Source: Dipylidium caninum
Lineage: Eukaryota > Platyhelminthes > Cestoda > Cyclophyllidea > Dipylidiidae
Assembly (NCBI GenBank): GCA_017562135.1
Contig: QEYB01001046.1
Coordinates: 2,356,001-2,420,000 of the forward strand
Length of the DNA: 64,000 nucleotides
Direction of reading: 5' to 3'
This document shows positions 27,561 to 42,200 of this stretch, one piece after another. How positions within the stretch are numbered: the stretch's first letter is position 1; every line of letters begins with the position of its first letter. Under the pieces are notes generated by a model. That model was not told the DNA's origin. It saw only the letters and a list, made by a program, of their open reading frames with translations, and ran no database searches. The translations under genes were made by a program, and so were the position numbers.

Positions 27561-30146
27561 TCGCCCTCACCTCCATAGTCTTCAACGAGTAAAACCCCAT
27601 AATGATAAGATACGGCAACGGGAACAGCGAATCGGTCCAAACTATCGGTAGCCCTAGAGGTCCACAGATGATCAACAATTTTACAAAATTGTACCAGCTA
27701 ACTATCATCTGGTTTGCGAGTTCACGCACATCGTAGAAACAAGCCGCAAAGGCACCAATGGGGAAAAACATGCGGGCATACACACAAACACACATACACG
27801 AGGGAGGGGGGCGGAGGGACGCACAACAAGAAGTGGGTGGTGGCGATGATGACAAGCAATCACAGATTTTTGACATGAACACGTCCAAGAAGGAAGAAGA
27901 GCAGACGATCCAATGTCCATGATGCTACAAAGTCGAAGATCATAGCTTGGAAAAAGACGAGACGCAACTGCAAAAGAAAAAGAGAATAAACAGGTGGGGA
28001 AAATATTTTTTTACTGAACCAAGCAACAAGGACTCAATAAACATTGGCGATACACGATCACCGGAAGCAATGTTATTTGAGTACAATTTTGGACACCAAA
28101 ATGAAATGTTGTTTATACTTGCGTGGCGTTTTTAAAAGAAGAATCTAACTTCCATATCGGATTTCCTCAAAAGCCGTCAAAATTATTTACAAGTTCTTTC
28201 AACCCCCTAAAATCTGACCAAAATGTTCAATTCACTTTGGAGCACAATGTAAGAGCGGTCACAATGAATCCAAGGTGAAGAACGATTTGCCCTCAAGAAC
28301 TGAAAATGATGTGGGTGATCATGTGGAGGGAATAATCAAAAAGACGCCCAAGTGGCCCATTCCCCGCTGCGAAGTACGCCGACTTGACTCTCACAGAGAG
28401 GCGATACTCCAGTTAGAATGTACGAGATTAAGAGCTGGAATAACTTAATAGAAGAGATGCTATCATAAGTGCGCCGATAACATCATGTCTCCACAACACA
28501 AACAACTCATAAACCGAATTAAATTCGAATACTTTGTGAAAATATCGCCAAAGGGGCTGCAGAGCAGAAACTCGATGTGTATAACATCTTGTAGAAGGGC
28601 ATAGTCGTCAAATGGAAGCGGGTTACTTGCATTCCACGATATCAGTGCCTGGGAAGAGTTAAAGTGTGGAAAAGAAAAAGGCATGAACACCGAACATGCC
28701 TTATTTTCCTTGGGAGCAAAGTGATCTTCAGGGTAGCACATTTCTATGGCCGGGGTTCGTGATTTCGACCGTAGAGGAAAAGGGAAACGATGTCAACTGA
28801 TTTAAATGGACGGAAGCGATTCCACCATGTCAATGGACGATTTGTCAAAGTCGTTTGAACTTGCAAAAGCCCTTGTTGCTCAAAAGTTATCGGTATTTCA
28901 ATTCCGGTTCATCTAATCTAAGGGACCAGAAACACAACGCCTCAAAAATATGCCGCAAACGCATAGCCACCTCTTCTTCCAGAAGTCGTACGCAAGAACT
29001 GTTCGCACACTCTCATGTGTTAAAGCCAGCATCAAATAAAATTAACGATACGGCATGTAAGTCAGACATATAATTACATCGTAGCCTTAGTTACACCCTT
29101 ATAGGGCGAAGGACATTCAAGATCCTGAGAACTACCAAACTGGGTAGGCCGGATAAGCCTAAATTATGATAGCTGCGTATGAGTGTGGGTGAAGATGAAA
29201 AGAAGCTTATCCTAGCAGCGTAAACAAGCTGCCTGCCTAACAGCGCCATCCATGTTAGCTCCTGATGTTTGCAAAACAGACGGAAAAAACCATCCAGCGG
29301 GAACTTTTTGCGGAAGTATGCGCCCATTATTTGATAATATTGCTGGCCAGGTTCAAAGGTAGATTGAAAAGCAGAATGTGTTAGGAAAGGCGCGGCGCAA
29401 CAAAGATGGAAATACTTCTTATGTAAAAGAGTAAATAAGTGTGTCAATTGGATGAAATGATCGTGTTGGAGATTTCTTCGATAGCCCAAAAAAGCGAGGT
29501 CTAAACTGATAATACTAACTTGACTCAGGCAATTTTATGTCCTTTTTAGCAAATAACATCCATCACCAAACGGATATTTCAAATATAATTTGTTAGGTAC
29601 CATTTCATGAAACAGCACTCATCGGTATTCCTTAAAACACAAAGTTACTAAATTTGAAATTTGGGGGACTATGACAGAAAACGTCTGCCTTTGGTGACAC
29701 ACCATCTATTATTGTCGTCGGTTGTTGGAATAAAACCCACCCGGTTGTGGGTGCGTGCAGGTGTCGCAGGAAGTTGACCAAAATGTCACTCGGAAAAAAG
29801 GCCCTAAATGCAGAGACCCTCGAGGTGGAGATAAACAGTGTAGCCAGAGGTCCCATATGAATTCTATCCGCCAAGCATCTAGATGAGGGCAAACCTAGTA
29901 ATTTTGTTTTGTTCCATCCATTTTCAGCCAAAAGGTACGAATGAAAGCGTTGGCCAATGCGGGCCGGGCAAGGCGAGCTTTGTTGGAGGGACAAATGAGT
30001 AGGCATCAGAGTGCACCTCATTTTTCGCTTATTGTCCAGTGTGGAAGAAAAACCTTGCCAGTTAGGTAGAAAATTGTCTGTCTTAACATGCGTACTCAGT
30101 GCAGATCTTTTAGACATATATGAGGCGATTTGGGGGGGTTGATGCG

Positions 30147-30284
30147 TCACCAAGAAAAAAGACGAAGGCACAGATGCCGAAAACTTTTTGGTAGCCAAGT
30201 GCCGACCGCCTTAAGAAAAATGAAAGTCTCAAGAAGCGGAATCAAAATAGCAAGTTTGAACAAACAGCTGTGGGGATGAATTTC
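30147..30284 (-). CDS. ATP13A1: Probable terminal exon of ATP13A1
   Basis: The family needs one more C-terminal helix after LVLMDNS. At 30147-30284 a phase 0 frame after an AG reads [31 protein letters not shown] and then ends at TGA. FKL, LL and F fall at the same spacing as in human EFKLVIAQVLLLDF. The acceptor has a weak pyrimidine tract and the last 13 residues are unlike the family, so the exact borders are uncertain. Confidence 0.42.
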   Translation of the reverse strand, partial: EIHPHSCLFKLAILIPLLETFIFLKAVGTWLPKSFRHLCLRLFSW

Positions 30285-33200
30285 CTCAAATTCAATCGAC
30301 GTTTGAACGACTTTTCCTTTGATAAACAACGACAGAGAAAGGAGTTTTGGAGACTATCCTATTTCGTGCGACGCCTGACGCGATAGTTGTATGAAGTATC
30401 ACAAATTGACTCCATTCTTATTGCTCCGTAACAGGCAGTAAATGAGACAGAACTATTTTCCCTTGACTGAGTGCAAAGCTGTAAGATGTTTTGCTTGTTA
30501 AAAGGCCCCAAAACGCTGCGGTTGAAGAGGATTTTCAGTGCCTTTAGATAGGCAGGTGGGGCACTTGGTTTCAGCGGCTATCGCATGATCTCAAAGGGGA
30601 AGACTTTAAAGAAATTTACCACACCCAAGCGACTCAAAGCCACGCAAAGGTGGCCAACTCACATGAACGAGTAAATCATTATTTATTAACGGTGTAAATT
30701 CACTTCTCACTAGACTAGTTACTTCTCACTTCTGCTAGTTTCCCCATTTTACAACAGTCTGCTATTCGAGACTACTCTTGAGGTGCGGAAAATTAAGAAG
30801 ATTTGCAAGACGGTTTCCGTTCATATATTTGCCAACTAAGTATTTTGGCAGATAAGCCGCAAAAATAGGTACAAACAGTTCTATTTTGAAGCAAAAATAT
30901 TTTTCATTCTATAAAAAAGGAAATCTGTTAATATCGCGTAGAACGAGGGTAAATAAATATTCCACATGGTAGCGCACAGAAACCATAATGTCAATAATTC
31001 CAAAAAACGCAGGAAACATATACGCACCCAAAAAAGACATACTAAAATGCCACTAAATTCCAATAATACATATGTGGAAAATGTATTTAGACCGGTATGT
31101 ACAGGGAAAATTTTCAATCTTTAGTCCTTAAATTTATTTCAGCCTGAATTTCACGAAACCGTCTTAAAATCGGCTAAAATGGAGAATAAGCACCACATCA
31201 ATATGGTAAGACAAAACTGGGTGTCGCGGGATTACCATTTTAGTTCAGAGATAATACCCATCACCGAGAATATTTCATCAACAGGGAAAATGGTTGGCTG
31301 TACACAATACTGCAATGCATGGCTGCATGAGGCAAACAAATGTCCACACGAAACAAATGCTCCCATCCAAGCTGGAATATTTCAGTAACAAGTATCGAAG
31401 AAAGGCGTGCAATCACCCCGCAATGATGTATCCTCGACCGTGATACTTTGAATGAAGGTCGTATTCCACATAAAAGAAAACAACGGCACAAATGTTTAAC
31501 AAATGATCTATTTGATGCCGAGTCCTGCTCTATCGCGCTAATGCAAATGGGATTCGTGTAGCATGTGTGGAACCCTGAATGGGAGCCGATAAGGTGGAAG
31601 GAGCAAGAATAAGGTTGTGCAGGGCCTGACAGTAGAAATAGCAAGATGTCTCTAAATCTTTCCACTAGACAACAGTAGCCTTTAACCCGAAAGAAAGCAG
31701 ATTAGTGTCAGCTTGAGACTATTTCGAGATTGGATCTTTATGGCAGATTGGACCAGTCATCGACGACACAAGAGGTACTTGCCAAAAGAAGATATGAAAT
31801 TGATATTTGCAGGAAGGGGAAGAATCTGTGCGTTACGGAAATAGTTAGTGTAAGATGTCGGTGTTTTGCCACACAGCATAAACCCGATGAGTTAAAGAGG
31901 GAGTAGGATTGATAAATTTATGTCAAGTAGGCAATAGGCTTACGGAGTTGTCCATGAGAACCAACTCCAGACTGGTAGAAAAAGCGCCGAAGGCCAAAGC
32001 GATAGTGCCTGCGGTTGCGAAGATGAGGCCATTCAGCAAAGGTCGGTTCTCAAACAGCGATTCGCGAAATGGGTGACCCTCGTAGTTAACCGCAATCGTG
32101 GAGATCTGTAAAATTACCAGAGGTTCGTCAATTATCCACCCGCTCTGCGTTCCCTAAGTGTCTGAGACCGAAATCTTTCTAGTCGCCCAAAGAACCACAG
32201 TTCCATTTAATACATCAAAAGCACTCCATACAAACATTCTATTAACCTAAAAATGGTAGCCAGGTTAAGATAACTGAAAATGTTCTCCTCAGACTCAAAA
32301 CTGCGACAAAAACTTTTATACGTTCCCTCAAAATTGTATTCAACGAATGAGGAAAATCAGGAACGCAAGCATTTGCCCTATGCGAAATCATGGGACACTA
32401 AAAATTCGGAGACTTATTCAAGATTAATAAATGAGAAAATAAATGAAGAATTTATCTGGCTTTGTTTGTTCACTTGTCATATCCACAAAAACGACTTTTC
32501 GTATGTTACCAAAATCTCATGGAACTTCTCTACAGTCATCGTCAAAGCCTGAAATCCCACCGTCCAGCCAACTTCCCTTTAGCCCAACAACAAAGATCTC
32601 CATAAAATATTGCCATCTGATTACTTTTTTTGAGCGTTAATTCCCAAAACTGAGACCTGAAGATAAATTAAAATTTACTGTTTGACTAAAAATACCCACG
32701 AGTGCACCAAATGTCAATCAGGAACTTCAGTGTGGGAGTTTGGGTTAACTTCCTTGGTTGCCAATTGAAAGTCACCTGAAAAGTCGTGCCAACAATCTAA
32801 ATTGGGATAGTTGCGTCTCAGTAATCTAACGGTGATTTGACTTCCTCGAAGTGGTGACCGTGTTACACAAAATATGTATTTACGTTTATTACTAAAGCCA
32901 TATAACTGTTGCTGATGTAATTTGGCACATCAAAATAAAGTAAGCAGTGGTCTTCCCATAATAAAAACGGGCTGAAATACGGAGTTTTTGCATTTTGAGG
33001 AAAAAATTAATCGTGGGGAAGGAAAACGGACGCGTAACCGTAATGAAGAGTTTACGTCAACCTTATGGCGGTGGAGAGGCTGAGAAAGGGGGAGGGGATA
33101 CTCTTGCCACATTAAGATGGGCGAGGTGGAAGGAAATTACAGGGCACGACATTAGTCCATCAAGAGAAGTAAGACTGAATATTGAAGCGATGGGTGACGA

Positions 33201-36200
33201 AAACATGGCCTCATGTTAGCGCAGCTTCCAAGTTTTGTGATTACCGTAAGTTCGTTTATCAGCTAGGAAACTTCAAAGAAATGAATCACGAAAATATTTC
33301 CAATTGTTCGCATTTATCGCCACAATGTCAGGTTAATAGTCTAAAAATACTCCGTTTTATTTTAACCGTGTCATAATCTATGGGTGTAGGAGTTTAACAA
33401 TAACTGCTGGGCAAAATGATTTACACAGGGCGACTTACTTGTAGGGCAATGGAGATTAGATAAACTGCAGTATTGAGAACCGTTGGTTTAAAATCTGCAT
33501 GAATGTCGATGAGTTCGCCTTCAGGTCTGAAACCCAAAAAGAGAGCAGTTTTTGGCGTTGGTTACAAAATAGATACTGCAGTAACGAGCACTACCTTGGT
33601 TACAATCTAGGCCTTTGAAGTTAAGAGAAATTTAAGAGATCCTGTTAAAAGCCATAATTAGTGCAAATAATTTTTACGGTTGGACAAATTGTTGCCGGTG
33701 GTAGCACACAGGCCAAACTAACTTTTTCAAAAAATCAGTAGTAGTACAGGGTAACCTTACTTCATGTAGATTTTGGCAAACAAAACAACGAACGGATTTG
33801 TTATCGCATTCAGTGAATGGAAAAAGTTACATGAGAGTATGTAATTACTAAAGTGAAAGACAATTTTAAACTTCTCTCGGTAACGCTAGGCAAATAAACA
33901 AATTTCGGAGAAAGAGGGCAAGAGGACAGGGATATTAAAGTGAGCAACCGCAAAGACATCGTAAACAGAATAAATAATCGTACAGACAAGCAAGTTATCA
34001 ATGTAATAGAGGGCAATTGATCGAGGAGAATAAAGGAGTGAGGGAGTAGGGGCAATCAGCCATATGGCCTAAGGTGGAAGACAAAAGGTAACATCAAAGA
34101 AGCATACTCAAGATCCTAATCCCTACGAATAAATGCAGGGAAGAAGGAAGTTTCTGCGGGGACAACTCTAGGAACATGGGAGCAAACATTGAAAATGTAG
34201 ATTTTATTGTAAAATTATTCTAGAAAATCTAATTTGCGAGATTTGGTTAAGGAAATGGACTTAAATAGGCTGTAGCGAAAGTAATTAAGGAGTCGAATCA
34301 AAAAGGTTTCGAATAATCTAAGTGGAAAATGGGTTTGCAGATTAGCTGATAGAAAGCAATATCGGAGCAAACCGTCAAATGACTTTAAACTGCCAATTTC
34401 CGATATTTTCACAACTCCAACTAACCAAAGCCACTGGAAAATTTGTCCCACCTGTTAGGTTAACAAATTCCTAAACACCAAAGGGAGTTTATAGAAACAG
34501 GCCTACGCGGAAACCCGTTACCACGTGAAGATACCAACATAAAAATGAGATCAAAACTTATAACATCTCAAGGTCCATTGGCATACTGATCAGATATAGT
34601 CTATCCAATGAGTTCGTTTCGATGGAATCGAAATCAGCTTACAGAAGTGGCATTTGAGCTTCGGCAGCGTTCATAAGTCCATAAAGAGCGGCGAAGTGGA
34701 CGGAAAATTGTCCGCCCACAGTAAGGAGGGTGTAGAGATTGAAGACATTTGGTAAGGGACGGCATTGCGATAGCTTCTCCAGAGGCTGAAAGGAATAGGA
34801 AGATGACAAACAACCACTGTACGATAGGAACGAAGCAAATGATGATACGACTAAAGCACATTCATCACGTGTTCTAGAAGCCCTGGACGTAGTCGACTTC
34901 ACCAAGTGATGTTGAGTTTGGATTATTTGTTCAAATCACCTATTTCAGCAATTTATATCTTCGAAAAAGAATTCCATTTTATCCGTACATTTCACTGTCA
35001 TGCGGCACTATTTTAACGTCGGTGGGTAATTTGCCCTCATTAGGCATATCCGCCATTTTGAAGATAACCAGGTAATAAACCTTGGCGAGTGTATTGCTTG
35101 CACCGAGCTATTCACTACTGTGAGTTAGCCTGTTATTCCAACCCTGCACGCAACTACCCGTTTGCACTACCTTTGTTCTCACTCTTAACCCTGCATTCCG
35201 CAATGATGGGGGAGGCAGAAACAAAAGAGGAGAAAATCCGTTTCGTCGATGGGGCGATGCGGGGAATGACAACGAAAAAAGGACAAAATTAGGCAGAACA
35301 ATTTGCCTTAACGTTGATGCACTTAAATCGAATCCTGTGTCAAACTGACATGAGACAACTGTACCAGTATGAAAAGGTGAAAAATTCAGAAAAAAAATGT
35401 AGAGGAGAGATAAACAGACCCATAATTAAGCGAGAAATGGGAAAAAAACGATCTTTGCTGTCGATAAATCAATCTGCCTAAAGCATAGCATTTCCACTTT
35501 GAGCTAGCAGGAAGGAGCATCAAATTTGACGAAAAGTGAAGCTGAAAACGCCACCAATATAAATTGACAATCTGATTCTAATATGAAAAAACCGACATAA
35601 CTTGGAAAGTATAAAAAGTTTTTTGGGAAGTGTTGGTTTAACGAACTTTATTGTAAAATTCTTTAAGCAAAACTGAACGAAATCGCTTTTAGGCAAAAAA
35701 TCAGAATATTTAACGTGTTTAATGTTCTGGGTCATCGCGTCCGGGATAAGCTCAAAATTATATCAGTTCACGGACGAGAATTTCAATCCATAAAACAGAG
35801 AATGAGCGCAATCGCGTCGGGAAAGTGATTGTTTCAGTCAAAAATCATTCCAAGCCAAGTGGATGATTGATCGTGAAGCAAAGGACACATAAAGCACTCA
35901 GTAAAAAGCCCAAGAGGATTATTTTGCTGGTGAACTTCGCCAAAAAAATCTGGCTTCACTAAAATTCACTTACGAATTAATATTTCGAAAAGAAGCAATT
36001 TTAATCCAAAGTGGACGGAGAAGTGAACGATTGATCTGCTGAGTTACCTTGGAGCGTGAAATGAAGAGGAAACAGCCGGTCATAAGGAGAGCCTGAATGG
36101 TGGCCTGGCCGTCGGAAATCTTGAATCCCTTAAGGAAGAGCACCGATAGACTATATGCGGAGATGAGGCAGTTGATTGCGAGGATCTTGAACATCTGTAA

Positions 36201-39200
36201 AGTCGTCACGAGGGTACAACGACCCTGACGAATAATGTGGCAGACTGAAGAGAAAAAGGAGGGTCTGTGCAAAACTACTACCGTAGAATGATATGTTAGA
36301 GAAATGTAACTCTCAGTTCTAGTTATTTATTACATTAGACAGTTTGTGATTGATAGTTACACTGTACATCTCTATGAACAGCCGATTCCATCACTTATGA
36401 AATGTTTTCCTCCACTATGATTTTTACTTGTGCCAAAACCAAATTAAAAAGGTGAAATTAAAAAAATCGTAATCCTATTGCTGAAAACTTTCGTATAAAT
36501 CTCGCAAGAACTCCGAGTGAGAAATTTAAAGCATGAAAAGTTGTAGAAATGCTTGAAAAATTAATGAAGGGATATATCATTAGGATTTTCCTTTAAAACA
36601 TCATACATAATTGCATAATCTTCCCCCAAGTGCAGTGCACCGAAATCTTGATGTCTTTACTAATACAGTCAAAGAGGGCCCAGGGATCCCCCTGCCCCCC
36701 TCCCAACAAGCCAACCAAATGATCGTGGTAGAAGAAGGGAATGTAAGGAGCACCACTGGTTGGAAATGCCTATGACCCGGACTTTATCCTTCAAAAGCCG
36801 TTTTATTAAGGAAGTACTTTGTTTGGAACAGTAGATGTTGCCGTCACAACACACAGTTACGTATGATCAGGCATTTTCTTCCGCTACCGACAAGTACCGC
36901 AATAGTATTTTCGAAAAATTCGACAATTTACTTGATAAACAGACAACACTTCTGTTATTTTAAAGTTTAGTGTTTTTTCCAAATAATTGTTAAGACTGAT
37001 TGGTTGCGACTTGAATCAGATGAACAAAGGTAGAAAATAACAGACAAAAGAGAATAAAAAGTGTTGGTGAAAAAGAATTCTGAGAAGAAATAGATCGCAA
37101 TTTCCTCATCCCCTTAGTTTATAAATCTGAACATTTTTCTTGTATGAAAAGTGATAGAAAATGTCAACCATTGTAAGGGTAAGACGTGATGAGATCCAAA
37201 CTACTGAGGCAGAAATAGTTAAAGAAATAAATACGGTAACGCTTTGATGAAATTCACACAAAGCATCATACCTCGGTGTGGAGAAATAAGTAACACAACA
37301 ACGAATACTACGACCAAGTTCAAAAGTATGGAATATAGACTTAGAAAAGTAATAGACCACTTCCAACGAATCTTCCTGCTTCCATACAAACTACCATCCT
37401 CTCTGAAAGCCATAAACCTCGAGAACGTCTATTATATTTTTGCCTACGAATGTAAAGCATGGTAACAGCCCCAGCCTCGGTACAGAGATTTATATCATCG
37501 TGAAAATTGTGATTCCATAATGTCTTATTCAAAATAATTAACACTATGGCAAAAGACATTGTCGACTATGGCGAATTAAAACTCAGTCTATGGTGCTTAA
37601 CGCCAATATCAATGCAGTAAAATACTCTCTCAAAATCAACGCTTTGCAGTTCCTCGCCGAAAAAAGGGGATCGTTTTACTCATCAAGTAGCAAACTACTC
37701 TGCATCTTATCGCATGAAAAGACAAGATATGGGGAGTCAGCATCACCAGAGGTTTGAGGAAGTGACTTAAAAATAATGTAAAAGATTGAAGAAATTAAGA
37801 AGAATATCAATAGAAAGTAGTGTATGAATACCCAGAGAACAGGAATGTGGGTGCCTCGCCAGAAAGCCGAGCGATAGTCTACTAGGCGATTGGCTGAGTA
37901 CTATGCAGAACATAGAGACTTGATTCAAGGTGAAAAAAAACTGTCTTTGGTGTTGAAAGCTACGGAGAAAGTGTTTTAAGCTAACTCCACAATAAAGACT
38001 ATAACTCATAATCCACTCAGTTGTCTTACCGTAGTTTAGTACAACTAGACACTTCACCCTGATGCCAATCTTAAAAAATTCGACAATAATAAAGAATCAA
38101 AGTTGTAGGTTAATTTGATGAAATTTAAAGTCCATACTTTAGTTTGATTAACGTTTTTAAGAACTTTGCGATTAAAACCAATGAGGACGAGGCGGGTTCA
38201 AGGAAGTTGTAATGCTTACTTATTTGGAATTGTGAATATGTTGCTGCTGAAAGCATTATATGGGAGGAGCATGCCAAAGGCAGTAAAAAAACAATTTATC
38301 CTCGTATAAACACTTATACACTTGGAGATGTTGAAAGTCGCGTTAATGAGGTGAAGTTCACGTGTTACACCAAATCCAACAAGTGGCAAGAACCTCAAGC
38401 CCCAAGTTCATAAAAATTCCAACGAGAAAAAGGTTTACAGGATGTTGGTATCAAAAGTAGGGTAAAAAAACAGCAACAATAAAGAGGTAAATTATCCTTC
38501 GCGATAAATGGAATCACCCACCCTCTTATAATAAAAAGAGAAATGTGCACTTTAGTCCTAATAATAATAGCAGTACTAAGTTGCCCCACCGAATTCACGG
38601 AAGTCACATTCCCTTGCCAGGCCAAAAAAGTGGTAATATATCGTAAAAGTAAAAAAGATGTAAGAGGAAATATTTAGTATTCTTTAAAAACTGTGCGGAG
38701 AAATCAGCTTGTCCATTTTGTATCTCATACATAAGGTGATAAGCAGCTATAAGGAAATAAAAATAAATCTAAACAAATAGTTGTGCAAGGATATGAAAAA
38801 CTCTAGAAAATCACTTCGCCCGATTTCTAAGAAAGGGAATGTCACTGACATTGGCGGCACATCTTTTCTATTTTGGATCAAATATTGAAGATTTACTGTT
38901 ACCTCTCAATTCATGTTACATTCGTACCAATTCTAACTGAATAGGAAAAATCACCGCCTAGACGGCCAAAAGATTCGTGGCTAACCTCCAATTGCAGAGG
39001 ACATCTTGGCCGTAAAAGGCGCGGCGATGCTGGCGTCGCCCAAACGTACAATCGGCACCTCATCCTCGGTGGCCAGATCTTGCAGAGTCTTCGAGGCGCC
39101 AAGAGGATGACTGTGCCTTCCAAAAGGTGATTGCGATAAAGACGATGGTGGTGACTTGAGCCCATTTTTCGCGGGCACCACGATAGGCGTCTGATTCAGT

Positions 39201-42200
39201 AGAGCTACACCTACAGGGATAGAAATATGTGAAATTTTACATTCTACTTTCCGAAGGTAAAGGCGGTTACAATTCTCTTAGAACCTTCCAACAAGTTACA
39301 AGTGACACCCGACCTCCTACGACCGGTTTCTTTAATCGGCATAATGGAGACACCCGGGATTTGAAAGAGTAGTAAATCACCAAAAATGGCTACCACATTT
39401 GCATAACTAGGCCACTAGGGCTAAAGGGTGTTGGCAGCGAACTAATTAGCCTCCCCTTAATTCAAACTGTTTTCAACGATTAATGCAGTATTGTTGACGG
39501 CGAATGCACTCGATTGTTAGCATTTCACTCGGGACATATTTCCCATCCCGATCGGGATACCAACGGATCCCAACTGATGTAGAGCTAAATTCTAAAACAT
39601 CGAATTAATACACATCAATTTTTGAGTTGTAGGTTAAATAAAGTGTTCAGCATGGTAAGGATTGGCACGATTTTGAAGATAAGGTAAGCGTAAACTTAGC
39701 CAAGTTGTCAATGTTTGCCATAAAGTCAAAAGTTCGCTGTAAGTTTTGCCGGATCAGTTGATCCTGACTAGTTACAATGGGGTACTTTTTGATTAAGTGT
39801 ATTGCGACAACAGCAGAATACTCCACCTATTGGGAGTACCAAAACTAAACTGTTAGGTCGAGGAGGCGAAAAAGTGGTAAAAGCATTAAGCGGGTAGAAG
39901 CATCGCGTTTACCAGACGGAGTTCTGGGGGGGGATGAAACTCAGCGGGTTCTATTCGTATCACGTTCAAAAGCGCCACACCTAGAAATTTTTATTTTTAC
40001 AAAATTGAATAATCTACGTTGTGACTAAGGACCACAATGCGCTCAATCGTTTGTTTGCAGTGATTTACTTAAACACTTCTTAAAGCCGGACATATTCTAT
40101 GGGAAAAGATGCATATTTTACCAGACTTCCCCCCATTCCTGCGAAGTAACTAGAAAATTCGTTCGCACTCAAGATAACAAAAGCATCTTTTGTGAGTCTT
40201 CTCACTTTTGCACGGGGCAAGACCTCGCGTGATAAAGAACGGATAAATAAGCAAGTCAGCAATCGAGCCGACGAGATTATATCCAAAATGGGTTAGGGTT
40301 GGTCTGTATTACACAAGTCACGGAATACAGAACTCATGCATTTTGTCTCCGAATTCCTGTAGGATATCTCAAGTGAAACTGAAAATATGATTTCAATTTT
40401 TTAGGCAGGGACAAACTGCCTTAATGTGGCGGCTTGATGGAGGAGGGATCCTCACACCAACAGATTTCGCCAATTTGTGCGCCTTCACCAAAAAGGAGCG
40501 AAAAAGGTTACGTTAATTTATACGTCGACAAACACTCCAAAATAAGCCCGAAAAATTTGCATGCTTTTAGACCTTACAAGCTTGATGGTCATTATTAGTG
40601 AAAATCATCCTAAAAAACGTTTTGGGTCTTCATTTGAAAAAAAAGCCCAGGTTATGAAAAGTAGTAAGAGGGCATATAGTGTTTGGCGTGAACTAGGAGC
40701 CTGATCGAGAGACTGTACAACTAGGTAGTCAGTGGTAAAGATGTGAGTGTGGATGGCGAGAGCATTCATTATTTGCGGAGCACTTTATCTGCAGTGGGGA
40801 GAATATATTAGGGAAAATCGTCATTATGAATTACTAAGTGCATATTTAATCATGATTTTCTCATTTATGTCACAATTAGCGACATTTTTGGCGTAAACAG
40901 ACTAATGAAGCGGTCGGTCTTGCTATTAGTTGAAAACCGTAGTTTGGCAGATGTCTCAGCAACCTTTACCACAACATCGATCAACGTGAAAAAAAAGAAA
41001 ACAAGTCACTTAAGGGTAAATAAGAATTGATAGCAGAACGCCTTTGTCGTTCCTCGTAACTGGTAATAAGGATTCCGGGGTATATTAGTGCTAAATTATG
41101 AGCTCATTCGCTGTTATTTTCAGGTCTAAAGTACCGTTCTACTACCTGCTCCATGGTATTGAGCTCAACGAATCGCAAAATAATGAAAGATATGTCACGA
41201 GAGAAAAATAACTCAACACAATAAATACTTCACAAGTTGATATAGGTGAAACGAAATACGGCCAAAACAGGGTTTTACCACCATCTGTATATCTAAGAAG
41301 TCAGTTCAACAAATCAGAAGCTAGTGACTACCCAAGTAAATTGAGGCAGCAGCTATTTGAAGTATCTGGAATAAAACCCCAAATATGAACTAACCCCACG
41401 TTCTGTTTGATTTATTTAATTTACGAAACTTCTGTTAAGCTCGGAAAAATATACAAAGAACTAATGTAGTCTCTCACCGCCAACAATACTTACGAAGCCC
41501 ACGACTTTCCAAATGCTGCATGTACGTGCATTTCGCAGACTTGCAGACGCACACTTCAATAACACCCTAAGTTGCAGTCACTAAAATTATTGTGTCTACA
41601 AAAAACAGCAGGTGACTGGGGTTAGGAGGGAACAGGGTCCAATTCTACCCAATAACAGCTGTTTCATGGGCTCATCGAGGATGCCCTTTTGCAGTGTGGG
41701 ATTTATTAGGCTACTACATTGTTCACCTCCTCCGAGGGTACAAGTTTAAAAAGTTGATTTACACTAGTATGATTGACTGCCGAAGGAAGTGGACGTGTTG
41801 CTTCAAGCCGCGCTTAAGGCAAAACTGCAAAAGGGGAAGGAGAACACGTAATGGCTTTACTCGCCACTCAATGGCTGTAAAATACGAGTATGCCATGATC
41901 AGACTGTGAATTCAGATAATTCGCATCCTTTCGACTTAATATTTGGAGAACGATTAAACTACTGGAAATTTACAAGGACCTGCTCCACTTTCAGATATTA
42001 ACAATTAGAGCTTTCCACTTTCTGATCATTTTATAACATTACGCTCGTTCACACTTTCGAAATTCGTAAAATTTCTTGTTAGAGATATGACCCGCTTTGC
42101 CTTGCCGAAGTATGGAACATTATTCGACGAGACGAATGATATAAAAGTGTTTTTATTAAAACGGCAAATCTCGTCCTCTTCGAAAATATGGCCTTTGCTA

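Larger units (their letters stand above)
17853..30146. other. Intergenic region without recognisable genes
   Basis: I see no supported coding exon between the GPCR stop and the likely terminal exon of the P5A ATPase. Base composition changes from about half GC to clearly AT-rich near 27.9 kb. There is a TTTC/CT microsatellite at 19545-19586 and a short box-B-like element near 27525. The minus-strand open frames 26695-27273 (192 codons) and 29632-30198 (188 codons) are long but have no recognisable domain. Confidence 0.45.

Noticed and set aside
1..27900. Frequent CACTTAA/TTAAGTG words in the GC-rich half (similar to NK-2 homeodomain sites)
   Set aside because: I could not count them against expectation; without a significance test it is not a supportable regulatory claim.
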